Of a stretch of DNA of 39,223 nucleotides, positions 1-7,827 are shown piece after piece (the first letter of the stretch is position 1; the number at the start of each line of letters is the position of its first letter). The stretch is from Elusimicrobia bacterium LH_S2. GTDB taxonomy: Bacteria; CG03; SLGR01; JAGXOG01. Position numbers and translations under genes: made by a program. The stretch covers positions 1 to 39,223 of the forward strand of contig JAGXOG010000008.1 in assembly GCA_023660015.1 (NCBI GenBank), in the 5' to 3' direction. A model generated the notes under the pieces. That model did not search any database. It saw only the letters and a list, made by a program, of their open reading frames with translations, and was not told the origin of the DNA.

Positions 1-255
1 AAGTTTTCTATATGCCGGGACCTAAACAAGGAGTGAAAGTTATTAAATACCAATAAAGCAAAAAACAGAAAAACTATCCTTGCCAATCGAACTGCTACGA
101 TGATTTATACTCATATTATTGATAATAAACTGGAGATGGCTATGAAGAATTTTCAGAGCCAATCAATCGAAAATTGATTTTGTTTTGTTGGTGGGTTTTG
201 ATAAAATTAAAAAAACATTTTAGGACGAATTAGGATTCCAGAAGATATTTCCCAA
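1..255. other. Degraded region upstream of the restriction island
   Basis: No intact gene is visible. Positions 3-56 read as an open tail ending MPGPKQGVKVIKYQ-stop, which could be the last residues of a gene entering from the left; it is too short to identify. A recombinase-like tail (37-177) is listed separately. Positions 178-255 hold nothing I recognise, although the frame of the following ORF stays open back to about 211. Confidence 0.4.
37..177 (+). pseudogene. C-terminal remnant of a tyrosine recombinase (integrase/XerD/IntI-like)
   Basis: The frame beginning at 37 and stopping at 175-177 contains TATMIYTHII followed by about 18 residues. This matches the catalytic-tyrosine box of tyrosine recombinases, typically TTMIYTHV, where the Tyr attacks DNA. 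Only this last portion survives: a stop lies at 34-36 in the same frame, and the conserved GH(x) segment just upstream is not recognisable. I infer the decayed end of an integrase, perhaps the enzyme that once brought in the neighbouring restriction island. The match rests on one short motif, so confidence is moderate to low. Confidence 0.4.
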
Positions 256-480
256 ATGATTAAGCCATCTATTGAAGCTAAACTAAATGAAAATCAAAGA
301 AAAATTATGAAAGGAGTAATTTTAAACGGTTCAGTAACTACATCTTGGTGTATTGAAAATTTAGGAATAGTAAAGGATACAACGAGAAGGTATTTTAACG
401 AATTAATTGAATTAGGATTTTTAAAAAGAGTCGGTAAAGGCAGAGGTGTTAAATATATTCTAAATGAAAACGACCGATAA
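256..480 (+). CDS. Small winged-helix DNA-binding protein, probably the C-terminal piece of an AlbA/RecG-like regulator
   Basis: This 74-residue ORF reads as a single winged helix: NENQRKIMKG (helix 1), then a helix-turn-helix around residues 25-50, then the wing ELGFLKRVGKGRGVKYIL. That ending is typical of the last domain of large predicted regulators with an AlbA_2/divergent AAA N-terminus (COG2865-type), which often neighbour type I restriction systems. The N-terminal catalytic part is absent and no good ribosome site precedes the ATG; the frame is open back to about 211. It is either a remnant or a minimal controller of the downstream hsd genes. It ends inside an 11-bp tandem repeat 41 bases before hsdR. 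Confidence 0.45.
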   Translation: MIKPSIEAKLNENQRKIMKGVILNGSVTTSWCIENLGIVKDTTRRYFNELIELGFLKRVGKGRGVKYILNENDR

Positions 481-502
481 ACGACCGATAAACGACCGAT
501 TA
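470..502 (+). repeat. Three tandem 11-bp repeats (ACGACCGATAA)
   Basis: Perfect copies lie at 470-480 and 481-491; a third at 492-502 has one mismatch (ATTA end). A weaker echo, TGACGATAA, follows at 504-512. The first copy contains the stop codon of the winged-helix ORF, and the block sits 20 bp upstream of the hsdR start. It could be an operator for the winged-helix protein or simple slippage; the sequence alone does not decide. Confidence 0.75.
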
Positions 503-521
503 TTGACGATAAATATTTAAG

Positions 522-3032
522 ATGAAAAAAGAAGCTAAGGCAAGAATAAAGATTAATAAGCTCCTAAGAGAAGCCGGCTGGCGGTTTTTTGATAATGAAA
601 ACGACCCTGCAAATATTCAATTAGAACCGAATGTAAAAATACAAGAAAAAGACATTGATGAATTCGGAAAAGATTTTCAAAAAACGTCAAACGGATATGT
701 TGATTTTCTTTTGCTTGATAAACGCAAATTTCCATTTATAGTTCTGGAAGCAAAGTCAGAGGATAAAGACCCGTTGTCAGGTAAAGAGCAGGCAAGGCGG
801 TATGCTCAAACTTTGGATGTAAAACTTATAATCCTATCAAACGGCAATCTTCATTATTTTTGGAACCTTGAACATGGAAATCCTCAGATTATTACAAAAT
901 TTCCCACCCCGGAATCTGCCAATCATTTTAAATATTACAAACCGGATCCAAAAAAACTTGCAGAGAAAGAAGTCCGGGAAGATTATATTGCCTTAACTCA
1001 ATATCCCGGATATAAGGAAGACCCCAGGTGGGATGACAAAATCCAGCGAGAAGCGCTTATTAATGAAAGGAACTTGGTTTTCTTAAGGCCCTATCAGCTT
1101 GGAGCAATTAAAGCATTACAGAATGCAGCAAAACAGGGACAGGAAAGATACCTCTTTGAAATGGCTACCGGCACCGGAAAAACTCTTGTGTCAGCGGCCG
1201 TAATAAAATTATTCTTAAAGACCGGTAACGCTAAAAGAATTCTTTTTCTCGTTGACCGGCTTGAACTTGAAAATCAGGCGTACAAGAATTTTATCGATTA
1301 TTTAAAGAATGATTTTTCGACTGTTATATATAAAGAAAACAGAGACGACTGGAATAAAGCGGAAATCGTCGTTTCAACTGTTCAGAGCTTGTCTTCAAAT
1401 AATAAATATCAGAAATTATTTTCTCCCACAGATTTTGACATGATAATATCTGATGAAGCTCATAGGTCTATAAATGGTAACAGTCGGGCGGTATTTGAAT
1501 ATTTTGTTGGTTATAAACTTGGATTGACTGCTACACCAAAGGATTACATTAAAAATATTGAAGATATAAGTGAACTTGATCCTCGTAAATGGGAAAGGCG
1601 GCAGTTGCTGGATACCTATAAAACTTTTGGTTGTGAAAGCGGTGACCCTACTTTTCGGTACAGTCTATTAGATGGCGTTAAAGGTAGCTATCTTGTAAGT
1701 CCTGTCGTTGCTGATGCCAGAACAGAGATATCAACACAGCTGCTGTCGGATAAAGGGTATTCCGTTATGGTTCCTAATGAAGAAGATGATGATGAAGAAC
1801 GGACTTTTTATCAGAAAGATTTTGAGAAGAAATTTTTTTCTGAAAAAACAAATAGAATGTTCTGTAAAACTTTTATGGAAAATGCATTAAAAGATCCTAT
1901 CAGCGGTGAAATCGGAAAAAGTATTGTTTTTTGTGTAAGCCAAAATCATGCATCAAAAATCACACAGATTCTTAATGAATATGCAGATGAGATGTTCCCG
2001 GATAAATACAGTTCAGATTTTGCAGTGCAGGTTACTTCTGTAATTCCTAATGCGCAGCAGTTTACCATTAATTACGCCAATAATCATCTTAATGGCTATA
2101 CCAATATATTAGAGAACTATAAATCAAGTAAAACCCGGGTCTGTGTAACCGTGGGTATGATGACAACTGGTTATGACTGTAAAGATATAATGAATCTTTG
2201 CCTTATGCGGCCTATATTTTCACCGACTAATTTTGTTCAAATAAAGGGAAGGGGAACAAGAAGATTTACCTTCAAATACACAAAGCAAAAAGGGGACTAT
2301 AAGGAAGAAATTGAGATAGAAAAAAAGAAATTTAAGCTGTTTGATTTCTTTGCCAATGTAGAATATTTTGAGGAAAAATATAATTATGATGAAGTCCTTA
2401 AAGTACCTCAAATTAGTGGCTCCGGCGGTTTAAGCGAAGAACCAACTATATCACTGGATGAAATTAAGATATTTAAGCCAGACCCCTTGAAATCTTTGAA
2501 TGTAGAGGCTGTGGGGCTACAGGGAATGAGAGTTGACCGGGAATTATTTGACAGGTTTAAAGAGCAGGTTAAAAAAGATGGTTTCATTAAAGAAAAATTT
2601 AAAAAAGGCGATATACATGCGGTAGAAGATTATGTCAGAGAAGAAGTTTTTGATAAACCGGAAGATTTTTTTAATCTTAAAAAATTAAGGAAAGCAGTTA
2701 AAACAGATAGGCGGGTATCACTAAGAGAATTTATTGATTATATATTTGGCGGCATTACAAAATTTAAATCAAAAGATGAAATGCTTGAGGAAGAATTTGA
2801 CAAATTTATTTCAATTTACAAGCCTGAAAGCAAATATGTACCTTATATAAAAAATTATCTTAAGGCCTATGTAACAGATAGTAATATAAGAGAAATAATT
2901 GAAAATAAACAGTACGCAAAATTTGCTCATAACGCAAAAATAAGTTTGGAAGAATTCAAAGCTTTAAATAGTTGGCGCGACACAGTGCCGGAATATGTAA
3001 AAGATTACATTTCAATAAATGCTTATATTTAA
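522..3032 (+). CDS. hsdR: Type I restriction enzyme R subunit (EcoEI-like HsdR)
   Basis: This is the translocase and nuclease subunit of a type I restriction-modification complex. An N-terminal PD-(D/E)xK nuclease is visible: Asp61 in GYVDFLLL and Glu76/Lys78 in VLEAKS. A superfamily-2 motor follows, with Walker A ATGTGKT (about 215-221), DEAH box (311-314), LTATPKD and motif VI QIKGRGTRR (about 573-581). The C-terminal third fits the EcoEI_R_C region that docks to the methylase. At 836 residues it is close to the usual EcoEI-family size and has no internal stop. The gene is followed after 14 bp by the methylase/specificity gene, so the two are probably cotranscribed. The ATG has only a weak ribosome site (TTTAAG). 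Confidence 0.93.
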   Translation: MKKEAKARIKINKLLREAGWRFFDNENDPANIQLEPNVKIQEKDIDEFGKDFQKTSNGYVDFLLLDKRKFPFIVLEAKSEDKDPLSGKEQARRYAQTLDVKLIILSNGNLHYFWNLEHGNPQIITKFPTPESANHFKYYKPDPKKLAEKEVREDYIALTQYPGYKEDPRWDDKIQREALINERNLVFLRPYQLGAIKALQNAAKQGQERYLFEMATGTGKTLVSAAVIKLFLKTGNAKRILFLVDRLELENQAYKNFIDYLKNDFSTVIYKENRDDWNKAEIVVSTVQSLSSNNKYQKLFSPTDFDMIISDEAHRSINGNSRAVFEYFVGYKLGLTATPKDYIKNIEDISELDPRKWERRQLLDTYKTFGCESGDPTFRYSLLDGVKGSYLVSPVVADARTEISTQLLSDKGYSVMVPNEEDDDEERTFYQKDFEKKFFSEKTNRMFCKTFMENALKDPISGEIGKSIVFCVSQNHASKITQILNEYADEMFPDKYSSDFAVQVTSVIPNAQQFTINYANNHLNGYTNILENYKSSKTRVCVTVGMMTTGYDCKDIMNLCLMRPIFSPTNFVQIKGRGTRRFTFKYTKQKGDYKEEIEIEKKKFKLFDFFANVEYFEEKYNYDEVLKVPQISGSGGLSEEPTISLDEIKIFKPDPLKSLNVEAVGLQGMRVDRELFDRFKEQVKKDGFIKEKFKKGDIHAVEDYVREEVFDKPEDFFNLKKLRKAVKTDRRVSLREFIDYIFGGITKFKSKDEMLEEEFDKFISIYKPESKYVPYIKNYLKAYVTDSNIREIIENKQYAKFAHNAKISLEEFKALNSWRDTVPEYVKDYISINAYI

Positions 3033-3046
3033 CAGAGGAGTTATTA

Positions 3047-5518
3047 ATGTTAGATAACAAAACAAAGAAAAAAATAGATAATTGCCGGGATATACTGGTA
3101 GGTAAAATCCCGGACCCTAAAGCACAGGTTGGGCAGATAACAATAGCTTTAATGTATAAGTTTATGGATGATATGGATAAAGAAGCTGTTGAAATAGGGG
3201 GTAAACCTACATTTTTTGTAGATGAATATGAGCAGTATTCCTGGACAAAATTGATGTCCCCTAAACTTGGCGGGAAGGAAAAGGTTAATCTATATGCAGA
3301 AGCAATAACAAAAATGCCTCAAAATCCTCATATCCCTCAACTTTTTAGGGATATTTTTAAAGGTGCCGATCTTCCCTACAGAGCGCCGGAGACAATACGT
3401 ATGTTCTTAAAAGAAATAAACGAATTTACGTACGATTACAGTGAAAGACTGGGGGATGCCTATGAATATCTTCTTTCAATAATGAGTTCTCAAGGGGATG
3501 CCGGTATGTTTCGAACTCCAAGAAATATTATTGATTTTATTGTCAAAGTAGTTGACCCTAAAAAAGATGAAAGTGTTTTAGACCCTGCCTGTGGTACTGC
3601 CGGATTTCTTATCGCAGGATATAAACATATTCTTAAAAATAACAAGGACAAATTGACACCATCAGAAAAAGAAAAACTGATGAATAATTTTGGCGGTTAT
3701 GATATTTCGCCAGATATGGTTAAAATGGCTGAAGTAAATATGTATCTCCATAAATTTCCAAATCCAAAAATTTATGAATATGACACACTTTCAAGTCAAA
3801 AAAAATGGGATGAAACTTTTGACGTCATTATGGCTAATCCTCCGTTTATGACACCAAAAGGGGGAATAATACCGCACAACAGGTTTACAATAAAATCAAA
3901 AAGAGCCGAAGCATTATTTGTAGATTATATTAAAGAACATTTAAATATTGACGGTCGTGCCGGAGTTATTGTTCCTGAAGGAATAATTTTTAAAAATGAA
4001 AATGCTATAAAAACATTAAGAAAAAATCTTATTGAAGAAAATTATCTATACGCAGTAGTTTCTTTGCCAGCAGGAGTATTTCAGCCATATGCCGGTGTAA
4101 AAACAAGTATATTGTTAATGGATAAAAAACTCGCGAAGAAAACTGACAAAATTCTTTTTGTGAAGGTTGAAAATGATGGTTTTGATTTGGGGGCGACAAG
4201 AAAGCCGATAGACAAAAACGATCTGCCGCAAGCCTTGGAGATTATTAATGCCTGGAAAGTCGGGAAGAAAATAGATAGCAAAATAGCGGTCTATGTAAAG
4301 AAAGCAAGAATTTTTGAAAATAGTGACTATGATTTATCATGCAAGCGTTATAAAGAAACAATTGATTACTCTAATGTCAAATGGCCGATGATAGAGTTGG
4401 GGGAAATATGTGAGATTGTAAGGGATAAGCCAAATGCTTTTGAAGGTAATAAAAAATACTATCCCACTGGTTCAATTGACAATAATTCAAAAAATAATGG
4501 ATTTAAATTAGTAACTTTCGATAAAAAACCGAGTAGAGCAAATATTCTCCCCAAAAAAGAAGATGTTGGGTTTGCTGTTATGAAAGGGACTAAAAAAATA
4601 GTTTATGTCAATGATGATTATATAGGGTCCATTTTTTCAACAGGATTTACTTTTTTAAGATGTTCTAAGAAGTTAATTTCGCAGTTTTTATATTATCTTG
4701 TAAAAGATGAGCATTTCCAAAATGTAAAAGATGAAAAAGCTGTTGATGGGATTATGGGAGGAATAAGAAAGTCAGATATTTTAAAAATAAGAATCCCTAT
4801 CCCACCGCTTGAAATACAACAGCAGATTGTCGCGGAGCTGGACGGCTACCAAAACATAATCTCCGGCGCTCGTCAGGTGGTTGAAAATTGGAAACCCACA
4901 ATTGACTTCGTCCCTAACTGGGGAAAGGTAAAAATGGGTGATAAAAAATATATTCAAATTGTTGATGGAGACAGAGGAACTAATTATCCAAAGAAAGCAG
5001 AATTCACCCCTGAAGGATTTTGCTTGTTTTTGAATACAAGCAATGTCCGAAAAGGGGAATTCGATTTTTCAAAATGTGATTTTGTTACTCAAGAAAAAGA
5101 TAATGCTTTGCGAAAAGGAAAACTAATTCGTGAAGATGTGGTTTTGACAACACGGGGGACAATAGGAAACACGGCACACTATTCAAACAGCATTGCGTTC
5201 GAAAATATCAGAATTAATTCTGGAATGGTTATTTTAAGAAGCAATTTGGATAAAATTTCCCCGAGCTTTTTATTACAATTTATGAATTCATTAGAGTTTG
5301 CAGCACAGGTTGCAAATTTTATATCTGGCAGCGCTCAGCCGCAATTACCGATAAGGGTTCTTAACGAAATCGAAATCCCTCTCCCTCCGCTCAAAATCCA
5401 AAAGCAAATCGTAGAAAAAATTGAAGCCGAACGCGCACTGGTCGAATCAGCTAGAAAATTAATTGAACTTTACGAACAAAAAATAAAAGATCGAATTGCA
5501 AAAATATGGGGAAAATAA
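3047..5518 (+). CDS. hsdM: Type I modification methylase fused to specificity subunit (HsdM-HsdS)
   Basis: This is an adenine-N6 methyltransferase joined to its own DNA-recognition subunit in one 823-residue chain. The start at 3047 is chosen because GAGGAG lies at a proper distance before it; a longer in-frame reading from 2972 would overlap hsdR. The N-terminal helical domain is followed by SAM motif I DPACGTAGF (about 179-187) and catalytic NPPF (about 264-267). From about residue 443 two HsdS-type target-recognition domains follow, each ending in a conserved helix: IPPLEIQQQIVAEL (about 585) and LPPLKIQKQIVEKI (about 777). Both half-sites are therefore present, and no separate hsdS gene exists nearby. 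Fused M-S enzymes are known but less common than separate subunits. Confidence 0.92.
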   Translation: MLDNKTKKKIDNCRDILVGKIPDPKAQVGQITIALMYKFMDDMDKEAVEIGGKPTFFVDEYEQYSWTKLMSPKLGGKEKVNLYAEAITKMPQNPHIPQLFRDIFKGADLPYRAPETIRMFLKEINEFTYDYSERLGDAYEYLLSIMSSQGDAGMFRTPRNIIDFIVKVVDPKKDESVLDPACGTAGFLIAGYKHILKNNKDKLTPSEKEKLMNNFGGYDISPDMVKMAEVNMYLHKFPNPKIYEYDTLSSQKKWDETFDVIMANPPFMTPKGGIIPHNRFTIKSKRAEALFVDYIKEHLNIDGRAGVIVPEGIIFKNENAIKTLRKNLIEENYLYAVVSLPAGVFQPYAGVKTSILLMDKKLAKKTDKILFVKVENDGFDLGATRKPIDKNDLPQALEIINAWKVGKKIDSKIAVYVKKARIFENSDYDLSCKRYKETIDYSNVKWPMIELGEICEIVRDKPNAFEGNKKYYPTGSIDNNSKNNGFKLVTFDKKPSRANILPKKEDVGFAVMKGTKKIVYVNDDYIGSIFSTGFTFLRCSKKLISQFLYYLVKDEHFQNVKDEKAVDGIMGGIRKSDILKIRIPIPPLEIQQQIVAELDGYQNIISGARQVVENWKPTIDFVPNWGKVKMGDKKYIQIVDGDRGTNYPKKAEFTPEGFCLFLNTSNVRKGEFDFSKCDFVTQEKDNALRKGKLIREDVVLTTRGTIGNTAHYSNSIAFENIRINSGMVILRSNLDKISPSFLLQFMNSLEFAAQVANFISGSAQPQLPIRVLNEIEIPLPPLKIQKQIVEKIEAERALVESARKLIELYEQKIKDRIAKIWGK

Positions 5519-5717
5519 ATGGCAAGGATATTTGAATTAGAGATAAAAAATTATCGGGGAATAAAACAATTTTCAGAAAGATTTGACAAAGACATTATTT
5601 GCCTTATTGGCTGGGGTGATACTGGGAAAACTACCATATTGGAAGCTATTTCTTAGTTTTATCACATAGATGGAACCTGACATTTTATGATAATGATTTC
5701 TATAATGGAAATATTAT
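5519..5717 (+). pseudogene. Broken OLD/SMC-like ATPase gene, frameshifted and truncated
   Basis: An ATG directly follows the hsdMS stop and encodes MARIFELEIKNYRGIKQF, then a Walker A motif GWGDTGKTT and ILEAIS before TAG at 5654-5656. This is the canonical N-terminus of OLD-family/AAA_15-23 ATPases (the YRGIK and GxxDSGKTT signatures). In another frame, right at the stop, the text resumes as LVLSHRWNLTFYDNDFYNG, which I recognise as the expected continuation (typically LALSPRWN..FYDxDFYN). A frameshift near 5650 therefore broke the gene. Homology stops at about 5717, where an inverted repeat begins. An intact copy may once have formed an accessory module of the restriction island. Confidence 0.75.
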
Positions 5718-5773
5718 AAAAAGGGGACGGTTCTGTTTTTTACCAAGAAATTACTTAGATCCGTCCCCTTTTT
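5718..5773. repeat. 17-bp inverted repeat (REP-like element or bidirectional terminator)
   Basis: The arms AAAAAGGGGACGGTTCT (5718-5734) and AGATCCGTCCCCTTTTT (5757-5773) are reverse complements with one mismatch, around a 22-nt loop. Runs of A and T flank the GC-rich core on both sides, so it could terminate transcription from both directions, between the broken ATPase (plus) and the 5801-6538 gene (minus). Short GGGGACGG/CCGTCCCC palindromes are also typical of dispersed REP elements; only a genome-wide copy count can separate these options. Confidence 0.65.
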
Positions 5774-5800
5774 TAGTTTTAGAAGTAATATAATTACTTT

Positions 5801-6538
5801 CTAATATTGATTTGGTGGGTCTTGATCTCCAGTACCGGGCTCCTCATCCGACGGGAATTCATCCTTCTCATCAGGATTAATATCATCAGGAACATCAATA
5901 TTATCCATGCCATCCGGGCCATCCAGGTCCTTTAATTTATCCATATTCTCTTTTCGTGTTCTTTCTCTTATTGTTTCTTGCTCCATCATCTCTCTTACTG
6001 CGCCCGGTTCAAGCATTTCCCGCAATTCTACTCTATCACGGCCTTCTTTTATCGTCTTATTTACTGCATTACAAGCTTTCTCAACAGGGACACCTTTCTC
6101 TATTAATTTTTCTAATACTTCTACGGCAGTTTCTATATCCTTTTCAATACGTTCCCTTAATTGAGTCTCAGTCTCTTCTTTCGCAATCCGGGTCATTATT
6201 CTTTCAATATTTTCTTCCTCTGCCACTTCTTCAATTCTTTTTCTTTTTCTGGTTCTTACAGCTTCACATACTTCTTCATAGGCTCTGTTTACGGGTATCC
6301 CGGCGTCTACCAATTTTTCCAGGATTTCCTGAGCCCTGTCGGCTTCTTTTTCTTTAAGACGATATGTTTTGTTATCGTCCTTGAGCCTGGCCTGAGCTTG
6401 GTCCATAGTCATTGTCTCAGATATCAGATCCATATCTATGTCAACCGGAAGTTCGTCTTCTACTTCTTCTGCTTTAACCGGAAACACCGCCAATCCAATT
6501 ACTAAGTATAAAACTGCAAAAGCATTGAATTTAAACAT
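5801..6538 (-). CDS. Secreted acidic protein with two copies of a helical motif
   Basis: I recognise no family. The 245-residue product begins with a signal peptide (MFKFNAFAVLYLVIGLAV, likely cleaved after VKA) and ends in a Pro/Asp/Gly-rich disordered tail. The middle is strongly charged and helical, with an internal duplication: AQEILEKLVDAGIPVNRAYE (about 70-90) and AVEVLEKLIEKGVPVEKACN (about 140-160). Between the copies are many Glu/Arg residues. A very strong ribosome site (AAGGAGGT) lies 6 bases before the ATG. The gene is last in the sigma/anti-sigma cluster, so it may be a target or periplasmic partner of that system; this is inferred from position only. Confidence 0.7.
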   Translation of the reverse strand: MFKFNAFAVLYLVIGLAVFPVKAEEVEDELPVDIDMDLISETMTMDQAQARLKDDNKTYRLKEKEADRAQEILEKLVDAGIPVNRAYEEVCEAVRTRKRKRIEEVAEEENIERIMTRIAKEETETQLRERIEKDIETAVEVLEKLIEKGVPVEKACNAVNKTIKEGRDRVELREMLEPGAVREMMEQETIRERTRKENMDKLKDLDGPDGMDNIDVPDDINPDEKDEFPSDEEPGTGDQDPPNQY

Positions 6539-6553
6539 TTCAATTACCTCCTT

Positions 6554-7207
6554 TTAGATTACCTTTACCTCTTGTGTAAAGACCTTCTTTACACCATTCT
6601 TTTTGAGAACACCTTTTATATTCCAGACCCCCCTCTCTCTTCCCTCTACTGTCAATAAAATGTTGTTCAAACCTTTTTTTAAGTCCCCGTGCCATTTTAC
6701 CTTATCGCTGTTATTAGAAAGTACTAAACCCGATGGCAGTGTTATCCTGATACTGACGTCTTCCATATCTTTTCTGCTTCTTATATCCAGCTTTAAATAG
6801 CTGGTTCTTCCTTCAAACAGCATAGTTGCCTTGGTATAGCTTGATAGCATAGTTTTATTATCAGGAGAAATATATCTGACCGGGGTACTAATACTGCTTT
6901 TTAACAACAAAACTATTATTACAGCAGCGCCCATTGCAAATGACGCAGCCGGAACAATAAAATTTCTTCTTTTCTTTTTCTTACTTTCCATTATTTCTAT
7001 TTTCCTTTTTAATCTATATGCAAAGCCATCCGGAGCTTCTAATTCAGGAATACTTTCCATGGCATTCAGCATATTTTTAACTTTTTCATATATTTCTCTG
7101 CAATTATTACATGAGTTAATGTGTTTTTCAACAATATTTTTTTCATTAATGTCCGCTTCTTTATCGAAAATTCCGTAAATAAGTTTTTGTATCTTTTTGC
7201 ATTTCAT
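6554..7207 (-). CDS. Zinc-finger anti-sigma factor, membrane anchored
   Basis: It probably holds the adjacent ECF sigma factor inactive at the inner membrane. The N-terminus carries the ZAS zinc motif HINSCNNC (HxxxCxxC), followed by one transmembrane helix (residues about 90-112, IVPAASFAMGAAVIIVLLL) and a periplasmic beta-rich domain of about 100 residues. I place the start at 7207 (MKCKKIQKLI) because GGAG lies 9 bases upstream and this N-terminus fits the family; a GTG at 7222 and ATGs at 7216 and 7213 are in frame. The gene follows the sigma gene with almost no gap. The periplasmic domain has an unfamiliar sequence, so the signal it senses is unknown. Confidence 0.85.
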   Translation of the reverse strand: MKCKKIQKLIYGIFDKEADINEKNIVEKHINSCNNCREIYEKVKNMLNAMESIPELEAPDGFAYRLKRKIEIMESKKKKRRNFIVPAASFAMGAAVIIVLLLKSSISTPVRYISPDNKTMLSSYTKATMLFEGRTSYLKLDIRSRKDMEDVSIRITLPSGLVLSNNSDKVKWHGDLKKGLNNILLTVEGRERGVWNIKGVLKKNGVKKVFTQEVKVI

Positions 7208-7225
7208 TTTCATCATCTCCACTAC

Positions 7226-7795
7226 TTAGACGTTTGCAGCGCCTAAAATGTTCCCTAATTTTTCCCTTAAAATACTTCTCCCCCTGTTCAAACGTGATTT
7301 CACCGTCCCCATAGGCTTTCTTATAATTCCAGATATTTCTTTGTAACTCATCCCTTCTATATCATAGTAAATAACAACCATACGCAGCTTTTTCGGTATT
7401 TTGTTGATTGTTCCATGGATTATTTCTTTTAATTCTTCTTTTTCTAACTTACTGTACATATTTGGTTCCTTATCAGTAAGTGAATGAATTTTTTCTAAAG
7501 GAACTTCAATATTTTTTTTCTTTTTTTCTGATCTAACATAATCATAAAAAATATTATGCACCACTCGATATAACCAAGTAGAGAATTTCGACCGGAATTT
7601 AAATTTTCCTATTTTTCTCCATAACTTAATAAATGCACGCTGTGCCAGTTCTTCAGCTTCTAATCTATCGCCGGTTAAAGTAAGTGAGATACTGTATACC
7701 CTATCCTGATAGTTCTTGACAATTTTCTCAAAACTCTGCTCGTCTTTCTGTTGTGCCCGCTCTATTAATTTTTCTTCATTTATATCCATCGGCAC
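7226..7795 (-). CDS. ECF RNA polymerase sigma factor (RpoE-like)
   Basis: This 189-residue extracytoplasmic-function sigma factor has region 2 at about residues 20-90 (EELAQRAFIKLWRKIGKF, then FSTWLYRVVHNIFYDYVR, which binds the -10 element) and region 4 at about 125-180 (IEGMSYKEISGIIRKPMGTV, SRLNRGRSILREKL, which binds -35). Regions 1 and 3 are absent, as expected for this group. The first in-frame start is GTG at 7795; an ATG two codons later (7789) is an equally good choice, and neither has a clear Shine-Dalgarno. The cognate anti-sigma lies immediately downstream. The outer-membrane gene 32 bp upstream may share the transcript. Confidence 0.92.
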   Translation of the reverse strand: MPMDINEEKLIERAQQKDEQSFEKIVKNYQDRVYSISLTLTGDRLEAEELAQRAFIKLWRKIGKFKFRSKFSTWLYRVVHNIFYDYVRSEKKKKNIEVPLEKIHSLTDKEPNMYSKLEKEELKEIIHGTINKIPKKLRMVVIYYDIEGMSYKEISGIIRKPMGTVKSRLNRGRSILREKLGNILGAANV

Positions 7796-7827
7796 TAATT
7801 AGACGTTATTCGATTGGTTTATGTTCC

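Noticed and set aside
470-512. Iteron or replication origin
   Set aside because: Only three short repeats, no DnaA boxes or replication gene nearby.
5907-6505. Plus-strand frames opposite the secreted protein gene
   Set aside because: Low-complexity Phe/Leu/Ser readings caused by the Glu/Lys-rich gene on the minus strand.
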